Shown here: positions 45,340 through 57,798 of the stretch, in pieces
How positions within the stretch are numbered: position 1 is the stretch's first letter
Layout of the letters: each line of letters starts with the position of its first letter
DNA from: Hamiltosporidium tvaerminnensis
Taxonomy: Eukaryota > Microsporidia > Dubosqiidae
Assembly: GCA_022605425.2 (NCBI GenBank)
Contig: JAKIMF020000005.1
Location: 716,501-780,500 of the forward strand
Length of the DNA stretch: 64,000 nucleotides
Direction: 5' to 3'
Made by a program: the position numbers and the translations under genes
The notes under the pieces: model-generated
The model's input: only the letters and a program-made list of their open reading frames with translations
Database searches by the model: none
Told to the model about the DNA's origin: nothing

Positions 45340-48300
45340 CATCTTTAGTGGCCTCTTCAAAAAAGTATCCGAAACATAATTTTTTCGGTTCCCTCACCGT
45401 GGTTTCAGCCTAAAGAATAAAAGATAAGATATTTTTTGTATTTTCTGTGGTAAAGCCATCTTTTTTGTTTTTTACTTGCTTTTAAGGGGCTGTTGGTCGT
45501 TTATACTTTACATCTTTTCGATAACACGTAATTACCCTTTAATTAGCTCTATTCTGCATTCGGTTAGGACTTAAGTCTTTCCGCTGATCAAAGAAAATCG
45601 TTTTGAACATCTTTCAAATACTTGCAATTGTATATATGCCTCTAAATCCGTGGTATTTGTATTCTTTTAACATATTTCTTATAATTTTTTTTTACCAATA
45701 CCGTTTCAAGTCACCACATAAGAGATTATCTCAACGCATCACCTATAAATAAGAGAAAACTCTTTGACTAATAGAGAACAAGCCTAAAATTGTGAGTTTA
45801 AACCATTTGAATGGAATATTGGGAAGTTATTCCTACATTAATGAGTGTTGTATAGATTTTTATTCTTAATTAAAATAAAAATGTCAGGTATATTACACGA
45901 ATCTTGACATAAGTTTTAATCCTTGGTTTCACTCCTACTCTGCATACCGATTTATGAATTTCTTCGGCTGAGTGGCTACCAATTCATTTAAAGACTTACA
46001 ATGATATCTAATTACTAAGAATAAATGTATACGTTTTTTAACGTCATTTCTGCGTATAGTTGGTCTTAAAAAAGTTTTTTTTTAGAAATTGTTCCTAAAT
46101 GGTTTACTGTTTTGTTCTAAGAGTTGCAGTTGGACGAACACCTTCATTTCCACAAAATAAATGTATATCCTGGGTATAGCAGAACACTGTTTTATAAAGT
46201 GGTCTTACACTTTTTTTGCTTAATCATTTTGAAGAGTCATTTAAACTCACCAGCTCGTTATTCCCTGCATTATATAACTTTGTGTGTAGTTTTCGATTTT
46301 TATTTCGTTATATAAGTAAGCTAATTCTGCTTCTTATAATTTCTTGTTCTGAATTCTTCTTCCGACTCGTATGTTATTTTCAAATAGGTTTTTGTTTCTG
46401 CAAAGTGGTTGTTGTTTTCGTTCTCAACTTTTAGGATTGTTGCTCATCTGATTGAGTTATCGTTAGATTAGTCAGACAATCCACCAGTTGCAAAAGAATA
46501 TGTTCGCTTTTGAACATAACACTATAAAAATCTCTTCCAAGCTTTTTACTAGGAATGTGTAGACGCTTTTTACACCCTTGTCTCAGGCAAATTTTGGTAT
46601 TTAGCAAAACCAACGCAGTGCATGCGCAAACCCAGAATGTCGGATGATTCGAGTCAAATAACTCATGGAATACTTTAGTTATGATAGCATAGTGATTGGT
46701 ATCTTGAAACAAATTTTCGCATAAACCCTCATGCGGAAAACTATTTCTACTTTTTCTATTAATTAGTCTGTATTCCTTTAATGACCTCAGGTTAGGATTT
46801 ATCTGCTATTTTCTATTTTATCAAGGTATTTGTAAAGACTTATTGCTGCAAGAAAAGTAGCAGTATCCTACAGCACGAATCATTCGAACCCGAATTTTCT
46901 TTTTTGCTCTCAAATCTTATGTTGTTTATAAACCTATTCGCATACCCGGCCATCTGTTCTTATATTTGTTCGTCTTTAGAAAGAAGATGAAAATCATAAA
47001 TAAACATGAGATAATTGGTAGAGAAGGACTTCAGCATCCGTTTGTATTCTCTTTTTGTGTATTTCTCATCAAGATAGCCGCATTATGGATCTATACACAA
47101 CACAAACAATGAATGTGACACGATCTGCTCCGAAAATTAATCCAACAATCTACTTGTTCATGATTTTTTAAGGGCACAATTGTAATATAAATATTTCATT
47201 TTTATATAGTTGCCTGTAAAATTTAGTATCTGATCATAGGAATAGAGTTTTTTATAAATTAGTCACCTAGCATGATCTATTGAATCATAAACTATATTGA
47301 CAGCAAAAAACGGGTCCTTACAATTGTTTCCATACTCTTTATTGATAACAACATTTAAAAGAGCCGTCTCTTTGGGTCTTTACACCTCTCTAATTGCTCT
47401 TCACAGATTATTTGAAAGCGATTCTAGTTTTTCCAAGTCAAGCTGTAAAACTTTCGTAACACATTTTGTTGTAAGCTATCAGATTTGGCATAGAGGATAT
47501 TGGCCTGTAACCATAACCACTTTTTCGTGTAACTTTATGGCATCAAATATGTAAGTCTACAATAATACCAGTCGGATTGAAGCGTTCTAATTCAAAAATA
47601 TTACTTTTAAAATATCCTAAAGATATTTATCAAGACTCGTAAGTTTCTTTATGTAAAAGATGAAAATAACATAAATTCTACTGGCTTTGCAGTTTTGCAT
47701 TAAATTTATAATACCTAAAGCTTCCAATACGAAGTAAAGTGGTCATATGCATGATTGACACAAAATGTATCTAATAGTCTCCATACGTAACTACATTATC
47801 ACTTTTATTCCAAATGAGAAAAAATTCTGAAGTTTGTCTCGATTGACCACATTCTCAGATTCAACAGGCTTAGACAACCCACGACTGAATAAACCTTGGA
47901 AAAATTTAAAAGTACGATTCTCCTTCCAAAATTCTTTAATAGTCGTATACATCGTATTTTTTTTGTAGACATTTAACGACTCCTTCCTCCCAACAAAAGC
48001 CTCAGAATTTACTTACACTGCTCAAGTTAATTTACACTTTCGCATGATTTTCTTAAAATTTTCGCATCTTAAGTGCAGAGCTTTTTCTATCTACGAGCCT
48101 TCTCGAGAAGATCCTTAAAAAGTAATGGCTTAGAAATTTATCTTTCTACTGTTTTCTTTCAAGCGGACTTGGGTTTAGCCTTGCGTGTCACCTCTTCAAG
48201 CCTACCCGGATCGCCTAGATTATTCGAGCAGCCTCAGTAACAGTCTTAGGTTATGAGATTTTACATTACGCTCCTGATAAAATTAATTTGGTTCAAAACT

Positions 48301-48790
48301 TTTCCATCAACCAATTTACATGAAAGCTTTCTAGAGTCTGATCATTACATTTTCTTTTTTCTTCTCTGTGAGTTTCGGGATTGTACAAACAACATCTCTC
48401 TGATGTTTTATAGAGTTTATTGTCAGTTAATAAGCATGGCTCAGTGAGACAGGTGACAATTCTACGCCCCTCTGCATTTCTTTTTGCCTCTTTTTATTTT
48501 CTACCTCATGTGTGCTATTTTTTTTACACATTGCTATCAAAGAATGGCATAATTTTTCATTATACAACCTAAAAATAACATACCAGCTATTTCTTGACAT
48601 TCTATCAACCTTTTTTGCACGCCAGAATAGCAAATCTAGATCATTACTGCTCTACGGCCGTGACAGTGTCAAGTATTGAATGTAATGGTATCAGTCGGTT
48701 TTTTTCTGGGATATCAGCTGTATTGAGGTCTTCCATGATGTTGTCTGGTCTACACACAGATGAATCGGAATAAGAAAACGAAGGTAAGGT
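45340..48790 (-). mobile_element. R4-like LINE with restriction-like endonuclease, decayed
   Basis: Non-LTR retrotransposon read on the minus strand. An N-terminal trace (MEDLNTADIPE) lies near 48730. The RT core shows SLFVLCIDPIMRLS near 47090. A longer open piece (46431-46712) contains RLHIPSKKLGRDFYSV and SEHILLQLVDCL. Near 46130-46190 a CYTQDIHLFCGNEG block looks like the zinc-binding region before the nuclease. A decayed KIR...F..LI...V-G-ITSQ nuclease trace spans about 45780-45910. The FDRRRG-like block and 3' tail lie at 45340-45650. Many stops and frameshifts; inactive. R4-type elements encode one ORF with a PD-(D/E)XK nuclease C-terminal to the RT. Confidence 0.75.
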
Positions 48791-49009
48791 GTCTTACGGG
48801 CAGACTGAGGTACATATAAGTATTAATCGTTTGTAAAAGTACTGATATGAATGATATGTTGATCCGGAAGCCCTCGGATATTGAAAATACATTCAAATAC
48901 CCTACTTATATCTTTTCTAAACTAGTCGTCAAGTTTAATAGCCTTTTTTTCTGTTTTTATATTTTGCTGTCAAGTTTTTTCTTTCTACCTATTTTAAATT
49001 AAATATACG

Positions 49010-52000
49010 CCAATTTAAAATATCACATATTTTTATAAAACCGTGGCAATCGTTCAATTTGTTACTATCAAATTAACTCGGTTCTAGGGGGAACATAAAT
49101 AGCTGATACTCCAACACTCCATCAGAATCCCCTACTATAAGTATATCCCAAAACCTTTAATCTAAAAAATCATCAGAACCTAAAAAAGAGGCGAGGCAGT
49201 TGCCCAAAGTTCGTTAATGCTCTTTGCATAAAGTGTAATCTCAGAACGAAACACATCTGGGTTCAGGCAAGACTATGCAGCATCCCCTCTTACTCTTATT
49301 ACTTAGTTACTAAATAGCATTATGGCTCATTAAGAGCCCTAGCTTCATGCACTATTGAATTCCATCTGTCGTAATCAACTGCCTCCCATTTTTATTCGTC
49401 TATATCAAAGCCACTGAGATCTTTTTGTATATTATGTAGCTATCTAGCCTTTGGGCGACTAGAGAGTCTTCGACCTTTGGGATTAAACATATATACTTTT
49501 GCAACTGTTCTGCCTTCTGGCATTCGTTCAAGATAGCCTAGAAAATGCAGTATGGTTTTGTTAACTTCGTATATTGTCCCTATATTTCGATTAAAGTCTT
49601 GGAGATCGATGTTGTTATGAATTTGCTACTCTCCTTGCTGATTTCATATTGGTCTTTATATTTTGCTTAGAAGCTTTCGGTCCCATGTGCTTAATTTTGC
49701 TTCATCACACTCTGCAGCATCTAAGTTTCGCAACCATGCATCACTATAGGTCTAAGAATTGTTTTATGTATTACTATCTTACTTCTCAAGCTTAAAAGTC
49801 GAAGTTTTAGAATTCCTATAAGCAAAAATATACATTGTTTCATGCTCTAATTCCCTTTTTTATTTCTACACTGTTGTCATTATCTTTTGTTAGAAGCATT
49901 CGTAGATTTTTAAATGAGGCTATACTCTCGAAGGGATATATTTGTCTACCTGAAAGAAAGGCTGAATATTTTCCTGCTTCCTCCTAGTCATCATGCATTT
50001 TTTTTAATTATATTAATACGAAGACCTGCTTTTCGTGTTTCATATTCGATCTTCGTGACATAGTCTCGAAGTTCATCCCCCTTTTTTTGCTATGATGTCA
50101 ATGTCATTAGCATAACCCAAAAAGTGATTTCTCTGTTGTTCAATATTCTTTCGAAGCATTTTCAACTTTTCTAATAGCTTTATGATCGTGATATCAAAAA
50201 GCATCTTCTTTGTCTTAGATCACGGCTCATTAGAAAATTTCTAGAAAATTTTCCTGCTCTACAATTCTAAACTTTGTCTTTTTTAAGGTCATTCAGATAA
50301 GGCTTACGATTTTCTCTGAAATCTGCATTTCTGATAATTTTCAGAAAAAAATTTCGATTAACCCTATAATATGCCTATTTATAGTTTATAAAAAGCTGAA
50401 TAGGCGGGTTATGCTCTTAGAATTTTTTTAAAAGACATTTTACGGTAAATATTTGGTAGATTGTTGGTCTTGGTTTTCTGAATCCTGCTTGGTATTTATC
50501 CAGTTTCTTTCTACATATAGTTCAAGAAGCTTTGCTATATCTTTGTACAGTATTTTATAAGTGACATTTAGGAAGATATTTCCCTGTAGTTAGAGCATAT
50601 GAATTTAGAGCACTTTTGTGAATTGGTACTATAAGTGTCTTATTCCAATTTTCTGGCATTTTTTCGTGTTTCCAAACTCTTAAGATTAGAGAGAATTTCT
50701 TTCAAATGCGCCTTCCCTCCATACTTTAATATCTCGGCGTTTATACGATCCCCACTTAATGGTTTTACACTTTTAAGGGATTAATAGCCGCTTTAATTTC
50801 AAAAAAATTAGGCTCTGGTATGTTAATATTGTTTGTATATTTTATGGGTAGTATTTGTTTTGTAAAATCTTGCTCCTTTTCATGTTGCAGCGTCTCATTT
50901 AAGCGTTTCTTGGAATAGCCTGCCGATTTTAAGACTTTTTTCAGATTTTTCATTAGCGTCTCAATTCATGTCTCTATTGCAACGTTTCTAGCCAGAAATA
51001 TCTTTCTTGCCCCTTGAATCTCTGCATAAATTTCTCGCGATAGTTTATTTAGAGATTTTTCATCCATTTGCCGTATCTTCTTTGTATGAATCTTATTTTT
51101 CCTTTCCTACATACGAGTAATGCTTTGGTCTTAGCACTTATAAAGATAAATCTGTTCTGGTGCATTGGTCTCTGTGACAATGTATTTCGTGCCTGGTTTC
51201 GCGTGTAATGCTATTTTGTATTCTTCATCAAACCAACTCTGTCTACCTTTGTGTTCTTTACTGCCGATTATTTCCTACGCCTCTATTCGTATTATATTCT
51301 TTAGTCTCTCCCATGTCTTTTCAATTCCTTCGTTATTCTTACTTCTGCCTGACTCTTCATATGAATTCATATTCTTTTGAATATTTTTACCAAATAGTTC
51401 TCTTACCTTTGGTCTTTTGGTTTTTTGCAGTTAAACTTCTTAGATTTAAGGTTTATTTACGAAGCCTATTCTTGATATTCTTTGCGGAATTTCATGATTA
51501 CAAGGGAATGATCTGTGCAGACATCTGCTCCTCTATATGCCTTACATATTGTACACTCTATGCATGTCTTCATATACCATTGGATAATCTATTTGATTGA
51601 CCGTATGATCATCCGGAAATTTTCACTTTGCCCCATGTATGTCTTTATGAGGAAAGCATGTACTAGAGATAATCATATTTTTACTAGTTGCAAAGTCAAT
51701 TGATCAAAACCCATTTTCGCTTCTGTCTCTATGTAAGCTATCTTTTCCAATAATTGAAGTATAGGCTCTTTCTTTTCCTATTTTTGAATTCAAGTCACCG
51801 AGTACTATCTAGATGTCATTATTTGAAGATTTATAATATGATTTTTCTAACAAGTCGTAAAAGCCGTCTTCCTCCATATAATTTGCCTCTTCAGTTATAG
51901 CATGCACATATAGTATGGCAAGTTAAAGGATTCTTCTTTCAGCCGTTTCGACAAATTCTTTCATTTATTCCTTTAAAATCCTTTCGGTATGGTCCAAATT

Positions 52001-52857
52001 GTTGTTTATAGCAAAAGCTGTGCCTAGGTATAGGTTGTCTCGTTTCCACTATATAATATTGTTTAGTCTTCAGTTGTGAGCGTATCTGTCCCTTTTCAGC
52101 GAATCTCTTGCAGTGCAAAAATGTCTATTTTATATTTCTTAACTTTTAGTGCCTATTTTTTTAAAGTCTCTGGTTTATTAAGTGTCCGTACATTACATGT
52201 CCCCAACTTTAATTCATTTTTTAAATTTTCCCTGTTTGTTTTTGTTTTTGTTTTTGTTGGTAATTTTTCTATTTTGTTTTGTCTTGTTATCGTCAAGTTT
52301 TGTAAATGTTTCATAACATGTGGTTTTTTTCCAAAGGTGGGTTGTTACCCCGACGCTCAAGCCTCCTACTTTCTCATCGGGGCTCAAGACCGGCCATGGC
52401 GGAGTTAATTCCACTTAGTTTACCTTTCCGAACCTCATATACCTTCAACTAAGATATATTTCAGCGACTTTGTGGGGTTCATCTTGGATTGCACTGCCAC
52501 ATCAATATTTTACCCATGCCAAATAGCTTTCGTGACTTTAGAAGAGTTTTATTTTTATATTTCCCTGGCGCTAAGTCTTCTAAACCGTGTGAGCATCATT
52601 AGGTTTCCATGCTTTTACATGGTAATTACCTACAATTTCAACTGGGTCTGCCATCTAGTTACGTAAAAAACCACAAATGAATTTGTAGAAAAAGTTTCGC
52701 TATTTCGATGACGTTCTCTTCTTCATACAAAAACCCATGGAACAACCAAAATGTAGTGTGGTTTTATTCCCACCAAAAATCCAAACAATGACCTCACACC
52801 AGTTTTCCACACTCATATCAAAGCAGAAAGTTTTTTACGTGGTTATCACCTCTTCAC
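49010..52857 (-). mobile_element. RTE-clade LINE, nearly full length, decayed
   Basis: Minus-strand element of ~3.85 kb, the usual RTE size. The 5' UTR is at 52857-52412. The coding region opens with a GTG-initiated frame (52414-52214). The apurinic-type endonuclease shows LGDLNSKIGKE and IIGKDSLHRD near 51730-51810. The RT has GYANDIDIIAKK (YADD variant) near 50080-50120, then KAGLRIN. A PIVMHGCE block (YGSETW-like) near 49730-49760 and a C-terminal DYDRWNSIVHEA near 49360-49400 follow. The 3' UTR is at ~49300-49010. Stops and frameshifts interrupt it. Its 5' and 3' UTRs are the source of the ~700-bp short elements. Forward-strand frames between 51165 and 52922 are shadows. Confidence 0.85.
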
Positions 52858-52995
52858 ATTTGAAATGCAATATAAAGAATATTTTTTTTTATTTTATATG
52901 TTCTAATCGATTAATGAAGTAAATTTTTTAAAATTCCAAACGGTTTAATTTAAAAAAATAAATTAAATATTCAAACCTATCAAAAGGCCATAAAA

Positions 52996-54480
52996 ATGAA
53001 ATTTAAAAATCAAGAAAAAAACATCAAATTCTTTTTTTTGGAAATACTAATCATGCTATGTTGTTTTGCTTTTAAGTTTGGTAATTCTTTTAGTAAATCT
53101 TTTATTTTGAAACAATATGTGTTACATGTCGCTTGCATACAAAATTGCTTTTTATCTGCGAGTTCAACGTCTTCAGATTCAGAAGCATCGATAGGCTCTG
53201 ATTTAATTACTTCGAGTTCGAATCGTTCTGTAATTTCGAACTCGAATTCAAGTGAGAAAATACAAATCAAATCAATTCCTATAAAAAAGCTTTTATTTAT
53301 GATAACGCGTACATTGGTATTTGCAAATACACAGGGATTTCTTACATATACATCTGATTCTTCACCCGAAATCTATAATTTGGAGGATTTCTCAAAACGA
53401 AAGAATGCAGTGAATCCTTCAATCTTTGAGAACCCTATTATATTTGATTTTTCTATTAAAGGCGTATTTGAACCTATAGATATGGTTGCTACGATAAAAA
53501 CACTAGCTTTTTTTAAGGTATGTAATGACAAAAATTTTCGTTTATTTGCAAAATCATTCCTTGAGTTTACGTTTGCTAAATTAAACATCTATGATTTTTA
53601 TTCTGATAAAAATGAATATCAGTTGGAAAATGAATCCGGTAAACGAATCGCTTTGTCATTTTTACGTATTTATTTGTATGAAAATAATATAAAAAAAATA
53701 GGAAATTACGAATTATTTTGTAAAGGTTTTAAAGAATATAAAAAGTTCAAATCCAGAAATTTTTTTATGCTAGCTGATAAATTTACAAGAAATTTTTATT
53801 TTATTGAAAAACACAAAATATTTTTTAAAAATGTTTTTTATTGCCATGAAAAAATTATTCACTTCCTTTTTCTTCAAAAGCTTGTGTCGTTTGAAAAATA
53901 TTATATCGATGACTTTGTACTAAATTGTTTATACTTATCTGATATGACTATTGACTTTTGCAAAAGCACCATTGATTCTATTTTTGAAGAATTCAAAGGA
54001 ATAAAAACTGATTTAGAAAATTTACCAAATAAATGTGAATATAAATGGAATAGACATTTTTTGAGAAGTTCTGTTTTTGTTAACGCTGTAGCATTTTTCT
54101 TTTACAACTGTGAAATTAAATGTTTAAATATTTCAATAGAAGATTCTCAATGTTTCAAACATGATGTACTGGTTACCTTAAAATTAGAATGCGTCGCCTT
54201 TAAAATCGGAATTTGTCACTTTGAATTTTTTATTGCCCTTCATTCTCTTATACAGGGTAAGAGATCTATTAAAAATATAACTTTAAATATATCGAGATTA
54301 CAACCAGATATATCAATTGGGTTAAATCACATTACTTTTGAAAAAATATTTCTTCCTCCGAAATTCGAAATTACACTAAGTATTTTTGATTCTCCCAAAA
54401 ATTTATCAAATCAGGAATATGCGAATTTAATTAAATTTATTCTTCAACCAAAAAATGAATTGGTTGAATCTAAATTATAA
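52996..54480 (+). CDS. Secreted LRR/BTB-like family protein (494 aa)
   Basis: Complete ATG-to-TAA ORF and the only unbroken long member of this family in the window. An N-terminal hydrophobic stretch (FFFLEILIMLCCFAF, residues ~12-26) fits a signal peptide. A Ser-rich low-complexity segment (~55-90) follows, then a block (IIFDFSIKGVFEPIDMV) with an FSIKG core. A similar core can be read in the BTB/LRR paralogue of the right arm. The C-terminal half has leucine-rich-repeat-like periods (IKCLNISIED, LKLECVAFKIG, IKNITLNISRL). It lies in the spacer of the inverted duplication, ~140 nt from the 5' end of an oppositely oriented RTE LINE, so the two are head to head. Probably secreted; partner and role unknown. 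Confidence 0.72.
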   Translation: MKFKNQEKNIKFFFLEILIMLCCFAFKFGNSFSKSFILKQYVLHVACIQNCFLSASSTSSDSEASIGSDLITSSSNRSVISNSNSSEKIQIKSIPIKKLLFMITRTLVFANTQGFLTYTSDSSPEIYNLEDFSKRKNAVNPSIFENPIIFDFSIKGVFEPIDMVATIKTLAFFKVCNDKNFRLFAKSFLEFTFAKLNIYDFYSDKNEYQLENESGKRIALSFLRIYLYENNIKKIGNYELFCKGFKEYKKFKSRNFFMLADKFTRNFYFIEKHKIFFKNVFYCHEKIIHFLFLQKLVSFEKYYIDDFVLNCLYLSDMTIDFCKSTIDSIFEEFKGIKTDLENLPNKCEYKWNRHFLRSSVFVNAVAFFFYNCEIKCLNISIEDSQCFKHDVLVTLKLECVAFKIGICHFEFFIALHSLIQGKRSIKNITLNISRLQPDISIGLNHITFEKIFLPPKFEITLSIFDSPKNLSNQEYANLIKFILQPKNELVESKL

Positions 54481-57400
54481 TGAAATACAAGAACCAAAGA
54501 GTTGATTTATTGCTTGGGAAAATTATAAGAGATTATTTGGAATTCGAAGAAATAAATTATATTGATACTTAGTTGTTTTTCTTTCTTGTGTTGTTTTTTT
54601 CTTTTTTTACCCCTCTCTCTCTTTGTTGATTGGTCTTTGTGCATTACATTTTAATTCTACGTTTTAAGCTTATACTCTATTAAATTTCTTCATAAAAAAT
54701 CCAAGATAAGTGTAAAAATTTCACCTTTTTTTGCCAAAAGACCATTTCTTCTCGTTTTTATTGATATATGAAAGATAAATAAGTTCATTTTAGTCTTTTT
54801 GTTTCATGTATAAACTTTAAATTTTTCTTCTAATACTCTATAATATTTAATATCAAAATTTATTTTTTTAAATAAAAAGACGGGTTTTCTGATATATATT
54901 CTTGTAACATGAAATTTGTATTGTTCTGCATTTATTTGTGTTTGTATCTCTTTAAAGTGCATACTGTTGCAATTACTAATAATATTATCTTAAGTTAAAA
55001 CCAGAAATTGTCTCTGGATTAACCTTACATAAAACGACTTTTATTCTTAGTCAATAAGTCGAAATTACTTTTTTTTGTTTCTTTGATCATTTATAATCTC
55101 ACAATGTAATTAAGACTTAAACGAAGGTGTAATTTTCAATTTCTTAACTGTGATTAATACATTAGTTTGATATATGCATTTTGATATAAATCGAAAACTT
55201 GTGCAGATTTAGTCCAAATATTTTTTTTCAAGGATCACTTGAACTTATAATTCTTGATTTAATTTTTCCACGTGAATAAAGTTTTAGTGTGATAAACAAA
55301 ATATTTTTGTTTTTTTTAGGTTCTTAACCGCCAAATCTTTTCATAAAAACAAATTAGATTTCCTACTTTGTATTATATTCTTTCACACATGTGTTTAAAT
55401 ATTTGTGTAAAGGCATTTGAAAGGCAAGTATATGTTTATGATTAGAAAATATTACAAGTTAATATTAAAATATAGAAAAGTAATATCTTGATGGTCTAAT
55501 AGGATTAGATAGATCGAAAATACTTTCATTTTGTTTAAGTATGCATATAACCAAAAGAACCCAAATAATAAAAGTAAAAATTTAACCATTCGTTAAAAAT
55601 TTAAAATAGCGCACGTTTCAATGTCCCAAAATAAGAAAAAAATCAAGAGATTATTAAGACATTTTCTTCTTATTTGCGCGTTTTCGTTTTTTTTCTTTTG
55701 ATTATTCAGGTCTTTGGACTAACTCAACCTTCATGAGTTAAAGAATATGAGTAAACCAATTAAGAGTCGAATCTCTAGAAAAATTTTGAGTTATAAATTA
55801 CAAGTTCGTTAGGAGAATATAAAAATCGAGTTCACTAAAAAGGTTTTTTAATCTTATCTTTGAGTAAATTATGTATAGTTTCTTGATAATAACATAATTT
55901 AGTTAAACATTCGAATTTTTTGTATAAAAATATATCAGAAGACAATAATATAAAAAACTAGCTCGACTGCCGCGCGTTGTTCTATAATAAAAGAAAGGTG
56001 TTACAAGGATAATAAAACAATAAGTTCAAATTTATCATTTCCATATTCTTGATTAATTTATTCGAAGGCTTTCGTGGATAAAATATTTTTTGGTTTTTTG
56101 TTGGGTATGAATACGAATAAATCGAAAGGTTAGCCAAAGCGTGAAGTGGCTAGATAACATTGCTCATATAATAATCACGGGTTCTTCCAATCGATTCTAT
56201 ACATTTTCAGAGTTTAAATTATGATAGGTATATTGTCCTTTCAAAAGCGAGCAGCATAGGAAGCTGTAACCGTTTAAATTTTAATGGAAAACATGTTGTA
56301 ACCACCATCGGAATGCGGGATACCAGAAAATTCTTCTCTTTGTTTTTTACATTCATTATTGCGGGTTCGATGGCATTTATCATAAGTTCTTTTTACCGAA
56401 AGTCTCATGCCATTCCAAGGTAACGGTGAATTTATGTTGCGGAAAAGCAAATGAACTACAATTTTTAATGTTAAAATATGCGGTGTAATACAGGCAATTT
56501 GAGGGAATCGAGGAATTTTTTTGGAGAACTGACATCATTGTTCGCTTTCATAATGGTATTGATTGACTTATATGTTTTCGCTTTTCTAAGCATTATAATT
56601 TATATTTAAAATATATATGATCAAACCATTCTTAGCAACGGTCAAATTTTCACGTACACCAAGCTACTGATAACTTTTTTAATTTGTAGTGATAATTTGG
56701 AAAACGTTTTGAAGCAATTTATTGCCAGTTGATGTTATCATAGTAAAGTTTGCTGAACATGTGATATATTGTGCTACTATTCGATCTATCTTTCTGTATT
56801 TAGCATTTAGTAATTGTTTTGCGAAACATTCGGTGGATGCATCATTTTTTGGTTAATTTCTCGGTTTAGGGTTTAAATTTAATTTGTTTACATTGGGTCA
56901 TAAAACTAATGGCTTGTGGCCTGCATTTAGTTCATCCCTCTGTATTGAACGTGAAATAGCTGACAGAGCGAAACGAAAATCACCATGCAATAAAATAATG
57001 CTATAAAAGTCTTATATGTTTTATTTTATATATTGCGGTGGCTATCAAACGTTTTCAATGCTTTTTTGTGTGTCATTGCGTATTCGTTCCATATTATTAG
57101 TCAGTGTTTTTAGAATTTTTCTTACCAAAAAATTTTGGTGTATTGCATGTTGCTCTTACCGGTTAGAAAATCGAATCACAATTTAAAAGCTGAATGTGTT
57201 GTTTGGTACCATTCAAAAGTATACCCCCAATGCCCGAAAAAAATGAAGTTGAATTGAAGAGTAAAAATATATCCACCCTATTTAATTATAGATGTAGCCT
57301 ATTGCACCCATTAAAGCCTCTTTACCGTCTATTAATACCCTCTTCTATTTTTAAGATCAATCACTATCCTTTTATTTGATCAAACTTAATATTAACAACC

Positions 57401-57609
57401 TGTTAACGCCATGATATATATTTAATACCAGCCTTTAATCTACTATCCACCATATTAATACCCATTCAAATCATCACTGTTATTAACAGCTCTATAAAAA
57501 AATTCATAATAACCTTCTTTCCGCATCATATTTTTATATCACAAATAAACCACTTTATTCTCTTCATAAAATATTTGTATACACACGTATATCAAATTTT
57601 ATATAGAAA
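54481..57609. other. Spacer intergenic, no clear feature
   Basis: About 3.1 kb without a supportable gene. Parts between 55960 and 57000 are less AT-rich than their surroundings and may be old transposon sequence, but no domain can be read. Confidence 0.35.
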
Positions 57610-57798
57610 GATAGAAAAAACCGCAAGATGTAAAAGCCCAAACTCTTGTATCATTTTAGAACAACTTTGCATTCGCAATACATTAGATTCATTTTTTTAT
57701 CGGAAAATCATTGTAAAAAGTTTATTTTAAATTGATTTTTAAATTTTCTATTTTAAGTAAATAAAATATTATCTGTTATCTTGAAATTTATAAGAAAA

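Noticed and set aside
51165-52922. Forward-strand ORFs of 60-130 codons
   Set aside because: They are antisense shadows of the RTE LINE on the minus strand.
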